From Rhodoferax sp. OV413 (GTDB taxonomy: Bacteria > Pseudomonadota > Gammaproteobacteria > Burkholderiales > Burkholderiaceae_C), in NCBI GenBank assembly GCA_945861785.1, contig CAMAWD010000073.1, forward strand, positions 1 to 33,789: 33,789 nucleotides of DNA. The letters run 5' to 3'. A program made the position numbers and the translations under genes. Within the stretch, counting starts at the first letter, position 1. Each line of letters starts with the position of its first letter. A model generated the notes under the pieces. The model saw only the letters and a program-made list of their open reading frames with translations. It ran no database searches and was not told the DNA's origin. Positions 20,403 to 28,411 of this stretch are shown here, piece by piece.

Positions 20403-21027
20403 CAAACTGCGCCACTGCCTGCAGGCTCTGCCCCTGATCGCGATCCTGCGCGGCCTCACGCCAGCCGAGGCGCCCGCGATCGGTGGCGCGCTGGTGGCGG
20501 CCGGCTTCTGCCTGCTGGAAGTCCCGCTCAACTCGCCGCAGCCGCTAGCCAGCATCGCCCGGCTGGCGCAAGCGCATCCCGACGCCCTGGTGGGCGCCGG
20601 CACGGTGCTCACCACGGCGCAGGTACGCGATGTGTTTGCCGCCGGAGGGCGGCTGGTGGTGGCCCCGAACTGCGATACCGGCGTGGTGCGCGAGGCGCTG
20701 CGGCTGGGCATGGCCTGCCTCCCCGGCATTGCCACACCGACCGAGGCCTTTGCCGCGCTGGACGCCGGCGCACATGGGCTGAAACTGTTCCCGGCCGAGG
20801 CCGCATCGCCGGCGGTGCTCAAGGCCATGCTGGCAGTGTTGCCCACCGGCACTTGCGTGTTGCCGGTCGGCGGCATCACTGCGCAAAACATGGCGCAGTG
20901 GCAGGCGGCAGGCGCATGTGGGTTCGGCATTGGTTCGGCCCTGTACAAGCCGGGCAAGAGCGCCATCGACGTGGCGCAGAGTGCGGCGGAGTTCGTCGCA
21001 GCATATCGGGGACTGATCCGGGTCTGA
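20389..21027 (+). CDS. dgoA: 2-dehydro-3-deoxy-6-phosphogalactonate aldolase DgoA
   Basis: 212 residues, class I KDPG/KDPGal aldolase fold. Glu44 in LLEVPLNSPQ is the catalytic acid/base and the LNSP that follows is the DgoA-type signature; Lys132 in GLKLFPAEAA forms the Schiff base; VGAGTVL and LPVGGIT shape the phosphate site. It cleaves KDPGal to pyruvate and glyceraldehyde 3-phosphate. The ATG lies inside the end of dgoK. It is the last gene of the plus-strand operon; the next gene is convergent, 32 bases away. Confidence 0.95.
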   Translation: MTTPDKLRHCLQALPLIAILRGLTPAEAPAIGGALVAAGFCLLEVPLNSPQPLASIARLAQAHPDALVGAGTVLTTAQVRDVFAAGGRLVVAPNCDTGVVREALRLGMACLPGIATPTEAFAALDAGAHGLKLFPAEAASPAVLKAMLAVLPTGTCVLPVGGITAQNMAQWQAAGACGFGIGSALYKPGKSAIDVAQSAAEFVAAYRGLIRV

Positions 21028-21059
21028 CCGGGCCCGGCGTTCACCGGATCACAATGGCG

Positions 21060-21842
21060 TCATGCCGGCGCAGGCGCGCCGCAGGACATTCGCGCAAGCA
21101 CCCGCCGCGTTGCATAGGTCTGACGGACCCAACGCATGGTGGGCCTTTGCGCCCAGGCGACAATCGTCGTCGCCAGAGCCGGCGGAAAAACCACCGAGGC
21201 GTACACCGGGTGTTCCTTGGGCGCGACCAGTGGCGCGAGCAGGCTGGCCGCGGTGATGTCCGCGCGGCTGAACTGTGCGCCCGCCAGAAACGGCCGGCCA
21301 TCGGCCAGCAGACCATCCAGCCATGCCAGCTCGCCCTCCAGGATGGCGCGCGATTCCTGGCCCTGGGCCGGCCCGAGATCCATGCCCTTGATCATCATGG
21401 CAACCACTTTCGGCCAGGCCAGCGTGACCGCAATACGTTGCCACAGCGGCAGGCCGTTCGAGAACAGTGGACGCACCGAAGCGGGATCGCTGGTGAGCGC
21501 ATCGGAGTAGTAGAAGCGGCGCACATGCACTCCTGCGATGTCGTCGAGCCGCTTCTCGATGGCGCGCGCCTGTTGGGGGTCGTCGCCCGCAAGGCTGGGG
21601 GCATCGGCGGCTCGGCGGGACTCGCCCCAATCGATGATGGCGGAAGAACCCGCCACCACGCCCCCGGCGGTGTGAAGAAACGGCACCGACCCGTGCCTGG
21701 CGCCCAACTTGCGGGCGATGCGCCGGTGCGTGCCGACCATCACATGCTGCGCCTGGTGGGCAATGCCAAAGTGGTCGAGGGCCCAACGTGCCTTTTCGCA
21801 GTAATGCGAAATATTGAAGATGTAGAGAATCGGCTTGTCCAT
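21060..21842 (-). CDS. Glutathione S-transferase family protein
   Basis: 260 residues. The N-terminal thioredoxin-like domain begins PILYIFNISHYCEKARWAL, with S-x-x-C (SHYC) where GSTs bind glutathione, and has GSVPFLHTAGGVVAGSSAIIDW (cis-Pro before the E/S-S glutathione contact). A helical C-terminal domain follows, with FLAGAQFSRADITAASLLAP, the family N-capping box region. It is cytosolic; substrate unknown. It is convergent with dgoA and probably not part of the sugar-acid locus. Confidence 0.87.
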   Translation of the reverse strand: MDKPILYIFNISHYCEKARWALDHFGIAHQAQHVMVGTHRRIARKLGARHGSVPFLHTAGGVVAGSSAIIDWGESRRAADAPSLAGDDPQQARAIEKRLDDIAGVHVRRFYYSDALTSDPASVRPLFSNGLPLWQRIAVTLAWPKVVAMMIKGMDLGPAQGQESRAILEGELAWLDGLLADGRPFLAGAQFSRADITAASLLAPLVAPKEHPVYASVVFPPALATTIVAWAQRPTMRWVRQTYATRRVLARMSCGAPAPA

Positions 21843-21950
21843 TGACGCTCCTGACAGCTACCCGATCAAGCACCGCCTGTTCCGGCGCGTCCCAGCCCGC
21901 CACTGTGCAAGCTTCCCGATGGATTATCAGGCGCAAGCGCGGAAAAGCCG

Positions 21951-22601
21951 TCAGCCCAGGTCGATCACACCCGCCAAGGGCACGCCCGCAGGCGCTTCGT
22001 AGTCGGCCAGCACCCAGGCCCGCAGCGGATTGTTCGCCGCATCCGTGAGCAGCTGGCGCACAAACGCCATCGAGCGGCTGTCGAGCGCTGCAAACGGTTC
22101 GTCGAGAAGGGTCACCGTGGCGCCGCTGGCAACGGCGCCGGCAAACCACACCTTGCGCCGGGAGCCGGTCGACAACATGTAGAGGGGTTTGTGCTGGTGC
22201 TCGGAGAGCGACAGTCCATCGATCAATCCGCCGATACACGCCGCATCGAACCCGGGGTAACGCGCCTGCAGCGATGCGAGGTAAGCCAGCGGCGTGATCT
22301 GGTCGAACACCTGCGTGCGGGGGTCGGCCAGGAACACCTGTTGCCGGTAGGCTGCGGGATGTGTTGCCAGATCGACCGTGCCGATCCGCAACTGCCCGCT
22401 GGACGCAGCCAACTCACCCGCCAGAAGGCGCAGCAGGCTCGTCTTTCCGGTGCCTTCACCGCCCTGAACCAGAGTGACACCGGCCGGCACCCGCAACGAC
22501 AAGCGGTCAAACAAGACCCGCAGCCCGAGAGTGCAAGTGATGCCATCGCCTTGCAGCATCCCGGCACGCGGGGTCGCAGCCGCGGGCGGCACAGCCGACA
22601 C
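21951..22601 (-). CDS. Orphan ABC-type ATPase, CcmA-like
   Basis: 216 residues from a GTG start 11 bases after the proQ-like stop, with AAGGCGG as ribosome-binding site. Walker A is GGEGTGKTS (residues 47-55), the signature is the degenerate LSTGSRRK (143-150), and Walker B is TVTLLDEP with the D-loop ALD. The position normally held by the H-loop histidine is Tyr201 (VLADYEAP). CcmA-like length and organisation are seen, but no permease or haem-maturation gene is near. It may serve a distant permease or act without one. Loss of the His is unusual for an active exporter ATPase. Confidence 0.8.
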   Translation of the reverse strand: MSAVPPAAATPRAGMLQGDGITCTLGLRVLFDRLSLRVPAGVTLVQGGEGTGKTSLLRLLAGELAASSGQLRIGTVDLATHPAAYRQQVFLADPRTQVFDQITPLAYLASLQARYPGFDAACIGGLIDGLSLSEHQHKPLYMLSTGSRRKVWFAGAVASGATVTLLDEPFAALDSRSMAFVRQLLTDAANNPLRAWVLADYEAPAGVPLAGVIDLG

Positions 22602-22612
22602 CTCAGCCGCCT

Positions 22613-23335
22613 TCAGGCAGCCACGGTGGCCTTGGGCCGCCGCGCCTGGTCCAGTGTGCGCCGGGCGGCCTGCGGGTCGAGTCCGTACATGTCGGCGAAT
22701 GCCTCCACGGTTTGCCCGCTGGCCTCGAAGGCCCGCAGCAGGGCCTCGCCCCGTGCCACGCGCTCCGACGCTTGCGCCAGGGCCTCGTCGAGCAAGGCGT
22801 TGACCTCTTCGTCGCGGCTGCGCACCAGCTCGGTGTAGGCCTCGCGCGACAGGCCCGATGCTTCGAACGCCTGCAGCATCCGGCTGCGCAGCTTGGGGCG
22901 CAGATCCTCCTTGGTGCGGGCCTGGCGGCGGCGGAACACTTCGAGCAGCGCGTGGTGCACGTGCTCCGGCGCCATGGCCTCGACCGCCAGCGCCTGCAGG
23001 TCGTGGCGCTGCTGGCCACTGGCGACGGCGGTCAGGTAGCGCGTGGAGCGGGTGTGCAGGGACAAGGCTGCCTTGAGCGCATCGCGCTGGAACACTGCCG
23101 GTTGCGCTTCAAGCAGGTCCTGGAAGATGCCACGCTTGAGGGGCAGGAAAACCGCACCGAACAAAGCGGGATAAAGAGCGGCCAGTTTCTCGAGGACGGG
23201 GAAGACATCGGGGCGGGCCGCGCGGGCCGCCGGTTGTACGGCGGCACCCACGGCGGCGGATGCATGGGCAACGACATCGGCGCCGGAATCGGCGTCGGGG
23301 TCGGAGGGGATGGTGGGGTTGGGGGTATCGGTCAT
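22613..23335 (-). CDS. ProQ/FinO domain RNA-binding protein
   Basis: 240 residues. A disordered Pro/Asp/Ala-rich N-terminus of about 45 residues precedes the ProQ/FinO domain: LYPALFGAVFLPLKRGIFQDLL, then ALSLHTRSTRYLTAV and HDLQALAVE, near residues 50-120. ProQ/FinO proteins are small-RNA and mRNA 3'-end chaperones. The C-terminal 120 residues are helical and charged (coiled-coil-like) and lack the usual ProQ Tudor-like domain. It lies 12 bases after the helicase stop on the same strand, so it could be co-transcribed with the helicase and nuclease genes. Confidence 0.85.
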   Translation of the reverse strand: MTDTPNPTIPSDPDADSGADVVAHASAAVGAAVQPAARAARPDVFPVLEKLAALYPALFGAVFLPLKRGIFQDLLEAQPAVFQRDALKAALSLHTRSTRYLTAVASGQQRHDLQALAVEAMAPEHVHHALLEVFRRRQARTKEDLRPKLRSRMLQAFEASGLSREAYTELVRSRDEEVNALLDEALAQASERVARGEALLRAFEASGQTVEAFADMYGLDPQAARRTLDQARRPKATVAA

Positions 23336-23347
23336 GTGGGCCCGATT

Positions 23348-25642
23348 TTAGGTGCCTTGCAGTTGCCACCATGCCGGCAGCAAGGCCTGGTAACGGCGTT
23401 CGCGGTAACGGTCATCCAGCAGAACCACACACCCGGTGTCTGTGGCGTTGCGAATCACGCGCCCGGCGGCCTGCACCACCTTCTGGATGCCCGGGAACAC
23501 GTAGGTGTAGTCGTGCCCGCGGCCGAACCGCTCCTGCATGCGCGCGCAGATCGCCGCATTGACCGGGTCGAACTGCGGCAAACCCAGCGTGGCCACGAAA
23601 GCGCCGATCAGCCGGCGGCCCGGCAGGTCCACGCCCTCGCCGAATGCGCCACCCAGAACGGCAAAACCGATGCCTTGCCCCGCAAGGTCGAACTGGCGCA
23701 GGAAGGCCTCGCGTTGCGCCTCGGCCATCTGGCGCTGCTGGGCCCAGACCGGGATCTCCGGGCACTGCTGGCGCAACGCCGCCAGCGCCATGTCGAGGTA
23801 GTCGAAACTGCTGAAAAATGCCAGGTAGTTGCCGGGTTCACTATGGTATTGCGCCGACATCACCGCCACCAGTGGGTCCAGCGAGGCGGCCCGGTCGTCG
23901 CGCCGGGTCGAGATCGGGACGATGCGCACACTGAGTTGCTCGGGCCGGAATGGGCAGGGGATGTCGATCGTGCGGGTGGTGTCGGGCAGGCCCAGCAGGT
24001 CGGTGAAATAAGCCACGGGATGCAGCGTGGCGGAAAACAGCACGATCGCATCGGCAGCACCTATGCGAGGCGCAATGAAATGGCCGGGCACAAGGTTGCG
24101 AAGCACCAGTCGGGCGGCCTGCGTGTCATCCACATCCCACTCGCACATCGAGTGGTCGCCGAAGTTATCGGCAAGTGCGGCGAAGCCCAGGGTGCGGAAA
24201 TAGAACGGCAACAGCGCCGTGGGCGCCTCGGCCGGGTGGTCCTGCAGATGTTCACCCACCCCGCTGTTGAACTTCTGCAACGCGCGCAACCAGTCTTCGG
24301 GCAGCTTGTCCAGTTGGCGCCAGGCGGCTCCCGGCGATGCAAGGGCCGGATCGTCGGGCAAGGCCTGCCACTGCCGCAGCAACTCGTCCAGGCGGCCACG
24401 CACCCGCGGCGGCACATGCGGCCGCACGGCCAGCGTCTCGGCCTGCGTCAGGTCGGCGCTGTACATGCCGCAGGCACGGCTGTAGAGGTTGTGCGCCTCG
24501 TCGACCAGCACGCTGATGCGCCAGGCACCGTCCTGCGCCAGCGCATACAGCATGGCGCTGCGGTCGAAGTAGTAGTTGTAGTCGCCCACCACCACGTCGC
24601 TCCAGCGCACCATCTCCTGGCCCAGGTAGTACGGGCACACGCCGTGGTCGAGCGCCACGCGGCGCAGTGTGGCGCGGTCCAGCCAGGCGGCGTCTGCTGC
24701 CGCGCGCCGGGCCGCGGCAAGGCGGTCGTAGAAACCACTGGCCAGCGGACAGGACTGGCCATGGCAGGCCCGGTCCTTGTGTTCGCAGGCTTTGTCGCGT
24801 GCGACCAGTTCGACCACCCGCAGGGGGAACGGTCGGCCTGGCACGCCACTGCGCCGGATGGTGTCGAGCGCTTCCAGGGCCACGGCGCGCCCGGGCGTCT
24901 TGGCGGTCAGGAAGAAAAGTTTGTCGGTGCCGCGCCCGGGCATGGCGCGCAGGGCCGGGAACACGGTGCCGATGGTCTTGCCGATACCGGTGGGCGCCTG
25001 CACCAGCAGCGGGTGCGATTGCGTGCAGGCCCGGTAGACACCGGCGGCGAGTTCGCGCTGACCCGGGCGGAACGGTTTTTGCGGAAACTCCAGGTCGGCC
25101 AGCGTGGCATCGCGCAGCGTGCGGTGGGCCGATTCGGACTGCGCCCAGCCAAGAAACCGGGCACACAGGGACTGGAAGAACTGCTGCAGGTCGTGTGCCG
25201 TGCAATCCTCGGTCAGGGGATGCTCGGTCTGTGTCAGCAGGTCCAGGTAGACCAGGCTCAGCGTGATGTGCTCCAGCCCACGGCTCTGGCACATCAGCCA
25301 GCCGTAAATGCGCAGTTGTGCCCAGTGCAGCGCGTGGTGGTTGGGCGCCATCGTGGCGAGGGACCCGCGAAAGGTCTTGACCTCTTCGAGTTCGTTGTGC
25401 TGCGCGTCGTACCCGTCCGCCCGGCCGCGCACGCGCAGCCCCTGGTAATCACCCGACAGGCTGACCTCGGCTTCGTGCTGGGGGCCACGGCGCTGCGCAA
25501 CCAGCAGGTGGCCTTCGCGGCCCTGCTGCGCAGTCGGCGAGGGCGTGAAACGCAGGTCCAGGTCGCCGGCCTTGGCAGCGAACTCGCACAGGTTGCGCAC
25601 CGAGACCGTGTACAGCCCATCCAGGGGCAGGGCCTCGGCCAT
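23348..25642 (-). CDS. XPD/DinG-like Fe-S DNA helicase with N-terminal PD-(D/E)XK domain
   Basis: 764 residues from the ATG at 25642. Residues 1-125 look like a PD-(D/E)XK nuclease core: Asp76 (RGRADGYD), Glu87-x-Lys89 (EEVKTF) and Gln109 (WAQLRIYGW). A superfamily 2 helicase follows: Walker A APTGIGKT (216-223), four cysteines fitting a 4Fe-4S cluster (Cys286, 293, 298 and 336), DEAH at 381-384, and C-terminal motifs GAFGEGVDL and QAAGRVIRN. It resembles bacterial Rad3/XPD-type helicases such as DinG, which act on repair and replication intermediates. The ATG shares a base with the stop of the preceding gene (TGATG). Domain assignments are by motif; nuclease activity is not shown. Confidence 0.87.
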   Translation of the reverse strand: MAEALPLDGLYTVSVRNLCEFAAKAGDLDLRFTPSPTAQQGREGHLLVAQRRGPQHEAEVSLSGDYQGLRVRGRADGYDAQHNELEEVKTFRGSLATMAPNHHALHWAQLRIYGWLMCQSRGLEHITLSLVYLDLLTQTEHPLTEDCTAHDLQQFFQSLCARFLGWAQSESAHRTLRDATLADLEFPQKPFRPGQRELAAGVYRACTQSHPLLVQAPTGIGKTIGTVFPALRAMPGRGTDKLFFLTAKTPGRAVALEALDTIRRSGVPGRPFPLRVVELVARDKACEHKDRACHGQSCPLASGFYDRLAAARRAAADAAWLDRATLRRVALDHGVCPYYLGQEMVRWSDVVVGDYNYYFDRSAMLYALAQDGAWRISVLVDEAHNLYSRACGMYSADLTQAETLAVRPHVPPRVRGRLDELLRQWQALPDDPALASPGAAWRQLDKLPEDWLRALQKFNSGVGEHLQDHPAEAPTALLPFYFRTLGFAALADNFGDHSMCEWDVDDTQAARLVLRNLVPGHFIAPRIGAADAIVLFSATLHPVAYFTDLLGLPDTTRTIDIPCPFRPEQLSVRIVPISTRRDDRAASLDPLVAVMSAQYHSEPGNYLAFFSSFDYLDMALAALRQQCPEIPVWAQQRQMAEAQREAFLRQFDLAGQGIGFAVLGGAFGEGVDLPGRRLIGAFVATLGLPQFDPVNAAICARMQERFGRGHDYTYVFPGIQKVVQAAGRVIRNATDTGCVVLLDDRYRERRYQALLPAWWQLQGT

Positions 25643-26442
25643 CAGGGCGCGTCCTGCTCCACGAGCATGGCCTGCTCGGGATCGTCGGCCGCCGCCCTTG
25701 CCATCGGTGGCAAGGGCGTGGCCTTGGCCAGCGCCATCCAGAGCGCGAATGGCAGATCGGGCACGGCGCGTTGCGGGGCATGGCGCAACACCTCCAGGTG
25801 CCCGTCCGGGGCGGCATGCAGCACCCCGCACTCGGGCGGCACCTCGTCGGCCTGCGCGATCGCGCGGCCCTTGCGGTCGCTGCCCAGCACATACCAGCAC
25901 TGGCCACCGACATCGAGGTAACTGTCGCGCTTGTCGCTGAACTTCAGGTCACCCATCAGGTCGGCGCGGCTGACCTTGATCTCGTGCACCACCGGCTGCA
26001 GGTAGGCCGCCACCGTGGTGTTGCGGACCGAGAACACATCGGGCTTGCAGACCTTCCAGCGCGCGGGCTCCTCAGGCGCCGATGGCAGCCGTGCGCGCAC
26101 ACTCAGGTTGGTCCACACCACGCGGCCCGCTCGCAACAGGGACTGTGCAATGCAGTCCACCAGCGCATCGTGCGTCGACATGGCCTGGCGGTTCTTGTGC
26201 AACGCCTGCGCCAGGTGGGTGATGCCGGCGTCGGTGAGGCGCACTTTTTCGTGCCCGTCGGGCGTGGGCTGGCGCGCCAGCAGCCCGGCTGCCAGCAGTT
26301 CGACCTCCACGCCATCCTGGCAAGGCCAGCCGGCGGAACGGTAGATGTCGCGCAAGCGGCGCGCGTGTGCCCGCCCGAGCAACGGTGTGGCCATCACCAA
26401 AGGTGCGCTCTGCGTGGGGCCGGTAACCGGTTGGCTGTTCAT
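25642..26442 (-). CDS. PD-(D/E)XK nuclease-like protein with N-terminal winged-helix-like region
   Basis: 266 residues from ATG. The first ~85 residues (RAHARRLRDIYRSAGW, VELLAAGLLAR, VRLTDAGITHLAQAL) read like a winged helix. The middle holds Asp135 (CKPDVFSVR), then Glu154-x-Lys156 in VVHEIKVSRADL, followed by DKRDSYL and QCWYVL; this D...ExK pattern with a following conserved Arg/Asp block matches restriction-endonuclease-like or MmcB-like proteins. It is translationally coupled to the helicase, so the two products probably act together on DNA. Its promoter seems to start transcription at the ATG itself. No closer family name could be assigned. Confidence 0.65.
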   Translation of the reverse strand: MNSQPVTGPTQSAPLVMATPLLGRAHARRLRDIYRSAGWPCQDGVEVELLAAGLLARQPTPDGHEKVRLTDAGITHLAQALHKNRQAMSTHDALVDCIAQSLLRAGRVVWTNLSVRARLPSAPEEPARWKVCKPDVFSVRNTTVAAYLQPVVHEIKVSRADLMGDLKFSDKRDSYLDVGGQCWYVLGSDRKGRAIAQADEVPPECGVLHAAPDGHLEVLRHAPQRAVPDLPFALWMALAKATPLPPMARAAADDPEQAMLVEQDAP

Positions 26443-26477
26443 GCATCCAGTATAAAACCCGGCGCCATCGCCGTCAC
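26442..26477 (-). promoter_or_regulatory. Sigma-70-like promoter, apparently leaderless, for the nuclease/helicase operon
   Basis: On the minus strand GTGACG (26477-26472) is separated by 17 bases from TATACT (26454-26449). The -35 matches TTGACA at four of six positions and the -10 matches TATAAT at five. The predicted start, seven bases beyond the -10, falls on the A of the ATG at 26442, and there is no ribosome-binding site. The hexamers are directly visible; the transcription start is inferred. Confidence 0.5.
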
Positions 26478-26538
26478 GGCAGGCACAATCCGGGGGTTGC
26501 CGTTTCAATCGGGGCGACACCAACGCCCGCAATCCCAC

Positions 26539-27009
26539 ATGCTCAAGCTCTTTCCAGACCGCGCCGTGCCCAAACGCCTGCGGGACCTCAACAAGATGGG
26601 CCTGCTGGCGGACCTGACCCGCCGCGAGATTCGGGTCGTTGACGGTTTCATGCACGAGCGCAAGTACCTGCGCGACGAAGTGATCTTCGACGAAGGTGAA
26701 CAGGGCGAGGCGCTCTACCTGGTACTTGAAGGGCAGGTGCTGATCTGTCGCCAGGGCCAGAGCGAACAGCAGATTGCGACCCTGGACGCAGGCCAGTTCT
26801 TCGGCGAGTTGGCCCTGCTCGATGACGCGCCGCGTTCGGCCCAGGCCCGGGCCGCCGACGACTGCACCCTGCTGGTGCTGTTTCGTGGTGACTTCCAGGG
26901 CCTGATGCAATCCCACGGGCTGATCGCCTCCAAGATCGCCATGCAGCTCGCCCGGCACCTGGGCGCGCGGCTGCGCGCGTCGACAAGCGGTGCAGCGCGT
27001 CCGTTATGA
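26539..27009 (+). CDS. Cyclic nucleotide-binding domain protein
   Basis: 156 residues from ATG (MLKLFPDRAVPKRL). One cNMP-binding beta-roll runs from about residue 45 (IFDEGEQGEALYLVLEGQV) to the phosphate-binding cassette FFGELALLDDAPRSAQARA and a capping helix. There is no helix-turn-helix, so it is not a Crp/Fnr DNA-binding regulator; it may be a sensory or regulatory subunit, perhaps of the AI-2E protein whose start overlaps its stop by four bases (ATGA). It is divergent from the nuclease/helicase operon across 96 bases. Confidence 0.87.
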   Translation: MLKLFPDRAVPKRLRDLNKMGLLADLTRREIRVVDGFMHERKYLRDEVIFDEGEQGEALYLVLEGQVLICRQGQSEQQIATLDAGQFFGELALLDDAPRSAQARAADDCTLLVLFRGDFQGLMQSHGLIASKIAMQLARHLGARLRASTSGAARPL

Positions 27010-28130
27010 GGCCGCAGCGTTACCACTCCGGGCCCCTGACCTGGTGCGCCATCCTCGCGGGCACCTGCCTGCTGCTGTTCCTGTTCCAGAAGATTCTCTG
27101 GCTGGTTGTGCCCTTCCTGTTCGGGCTGATCATCTATTACCTGCTGTTCCCGTTGCAGCAACGCCTGGTGCTCGGCGGCATGACGCGCGACACTTCAGCC
27201 ATGCTGGTCAGCGCCGCAGTATTCGCGCTCGCTGCGTTGCTGGGTGTGCTGGCCTTTCCGTGGCTGGGCAGCCACCTGGCGTCGTGGCAAGAGTCGGGCA
27301 CCCGCTACATCGAAGGCGGGCTTGGTTTTGTGGCCGACACGCTGGCCTGGCTGGAGCGCAACTTCGCCTTCGCCGCGAAGGCCCACCTGAGCCAGCAACT
27401 GACGGAGCAGATCAGCGGCCTGGGCGACAAACTGGCCAGCACCTACCTGGCCGACATCGCGCTCACGACGGCCGCCTGGCTGCCCTCGCTGATGCTGGCC
27501 CCGTTCCTGGCGTTCTTCTTCCTGCGCGACGGCTGGCGCTTCAAGAAATTTCTCAGCCGCGCCGTGCCGAATGCATTTTTCGAGCGCACCCTGTACCTGC
27601 TGGACAAGGTCGATCACACGGCCCGCCTGTACTTTCAGGGGCTGATCAAGTTGACCGTGCTCGACACGGTCTGCCTGGCCCTTGGCCTGTGGGTGCTCGG
27701 TGTGTCGGCGCCATTGCTGCTGGGTCTGATCACCGCCGTGCTGGCCTGGGTGCCCTACATCGGCTCCATACTGGGCTGCCTGCTGGTGGTGATGGTCGCC
27801 GCCACCGACTATCCCGGCGACGCCAGCGTGGCGTATGGTGCGATCGGCCTGTTCATCGTGGTGCGGCTGCTCGACGATTTCATCTTCATGCCGCTGACCA
27901 TCGGCCGCAGCCTCAAGCTGCATCCCCTGCTCACCGTGGTGATGATCTTTGTTGGCGGCGCCGTGGCCGGAGTTGCCGGCCTGATGCTGGTGCTGCCCCT
28001 GCTGGGCGTGGTGATGGTGCTGGGCGAGACGCTGGGCGAGGTCGTGACCGACCCTCGGCTGCGCGCACGGCATGCTTTCGCCAAACGGCTGCGGCACCAC
28101 GCGGTCACGCGCGACCTGCCTTCGGGTTGA
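27006..28130 (+). CDS. AI-2E family transporter / PerM-like membrane protein
   Basis: 374 residues with about eight membrane segments, typical of the AI-2E transporter family (PF01594). Visible features are the N-terminal pair ILAGTCLLLFLFQKI and WLVVPFLFGLIIYYLL, the mid-protein LMLAPFLAFFFLRDGW, and the conserved SAPLLLGLITAVLAWVPYIG and VRLLDDFIFMPLTIGRSL blocks. Family members export quorum-sensing AI-2 or act as Na+/H+ antiporters; the substrate here is unknown. Translation is coupled to the preceding cNMP-binding gene. Confidence 0.9.
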   Translation: MRPQRYHSGPLTWCAILAGTCLLLFLFQKILWLVVPFLFGLIIYYLLFPLQQRLVLGGMTRDTSAMLVSAAVFALAALLGVLAFPWLGSHLASWQESGTRYIEGGLGFVADTLAWLERNFAFAAKAHLSQQLTEQISGLGDKLASTYLADIALTTAAWLPSLMLAPFLAFFFLRDGWRFKKFLSRAVPNAFFERTLYLLDKVDHTARLYFQGLIKLTVLDTVCLALGLWVLGVSAPLLLGLITAVLAWVPYIGSILGCLLVVMVAATDYPGDASVAYGAIGLFIVVRLLDDFIFMPLTIGRSLKLHPLLTVVMIFVGGAVAGVAGLMLVLPLLGVVMVLGETLGEVVTDPRLRARHAFAKRLRHHAVTRDLPSG

Positions 28131-28154
28131 CCCGTAAACCAGGCCCCGCGGGCA

Positions 28155-28403
28155 TCAACCGCGCCGGATCTCGCGCAGCATGAACAGGTAGAGGCCCTCC
28201 ACCTTCTCGCGGGCCCACGCTGTCTTGCGCAGGAATTTCAGGCTCGACGCCAAGCTCGCGTCGTGCGTGAAACACCGCACCGGTATGCGCACGCCGAGTT
28301 CGGCCCAGCCGTAGTGCGCCTGCAACTCGGTGACGATGCGTTCAAGGGTCAGGCCGTGCAAGGGATTGCGCGGCTGCGCCGGTGCCGGGGGTGTCGCGGC
28401 CAT
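28155..28403 (-). CDS. VF530 family DNA-binding protein
   Basis: 82 residues from ATG. The core NPLHGLTLERIVTELQAHYG, CFTHDASLASSLKFLRKTAW and REKVEGLYL matches the VF530 (DUF2132) family of small helical proteins, known from a structure and inferred to bind DNA. The frame is open further upstream, but similarity starts at NPLHG. It lies eight bases after the dehydratase stop on the same strand, consistent with one transcript. Confidence 0.9.
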   Translation of the reverse strand: MAATPPAPAQPRNPLHGLTLERIVTELQAHYGWAELGVRIPVRCFTHDASLASSLKFLRKTAWAREKVEGLYLFMLREIRRG

Positions 28404-28411
28404 GGCCGGCT

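Noticed and set aside
22712-25921. 1069-codon plus-strand open frame opposite proQ-like and helicase genes
   Set aside because: It spans two real minus-strand genes and their junction; its length comes from high GC and lack of stops, and no domain was seen.
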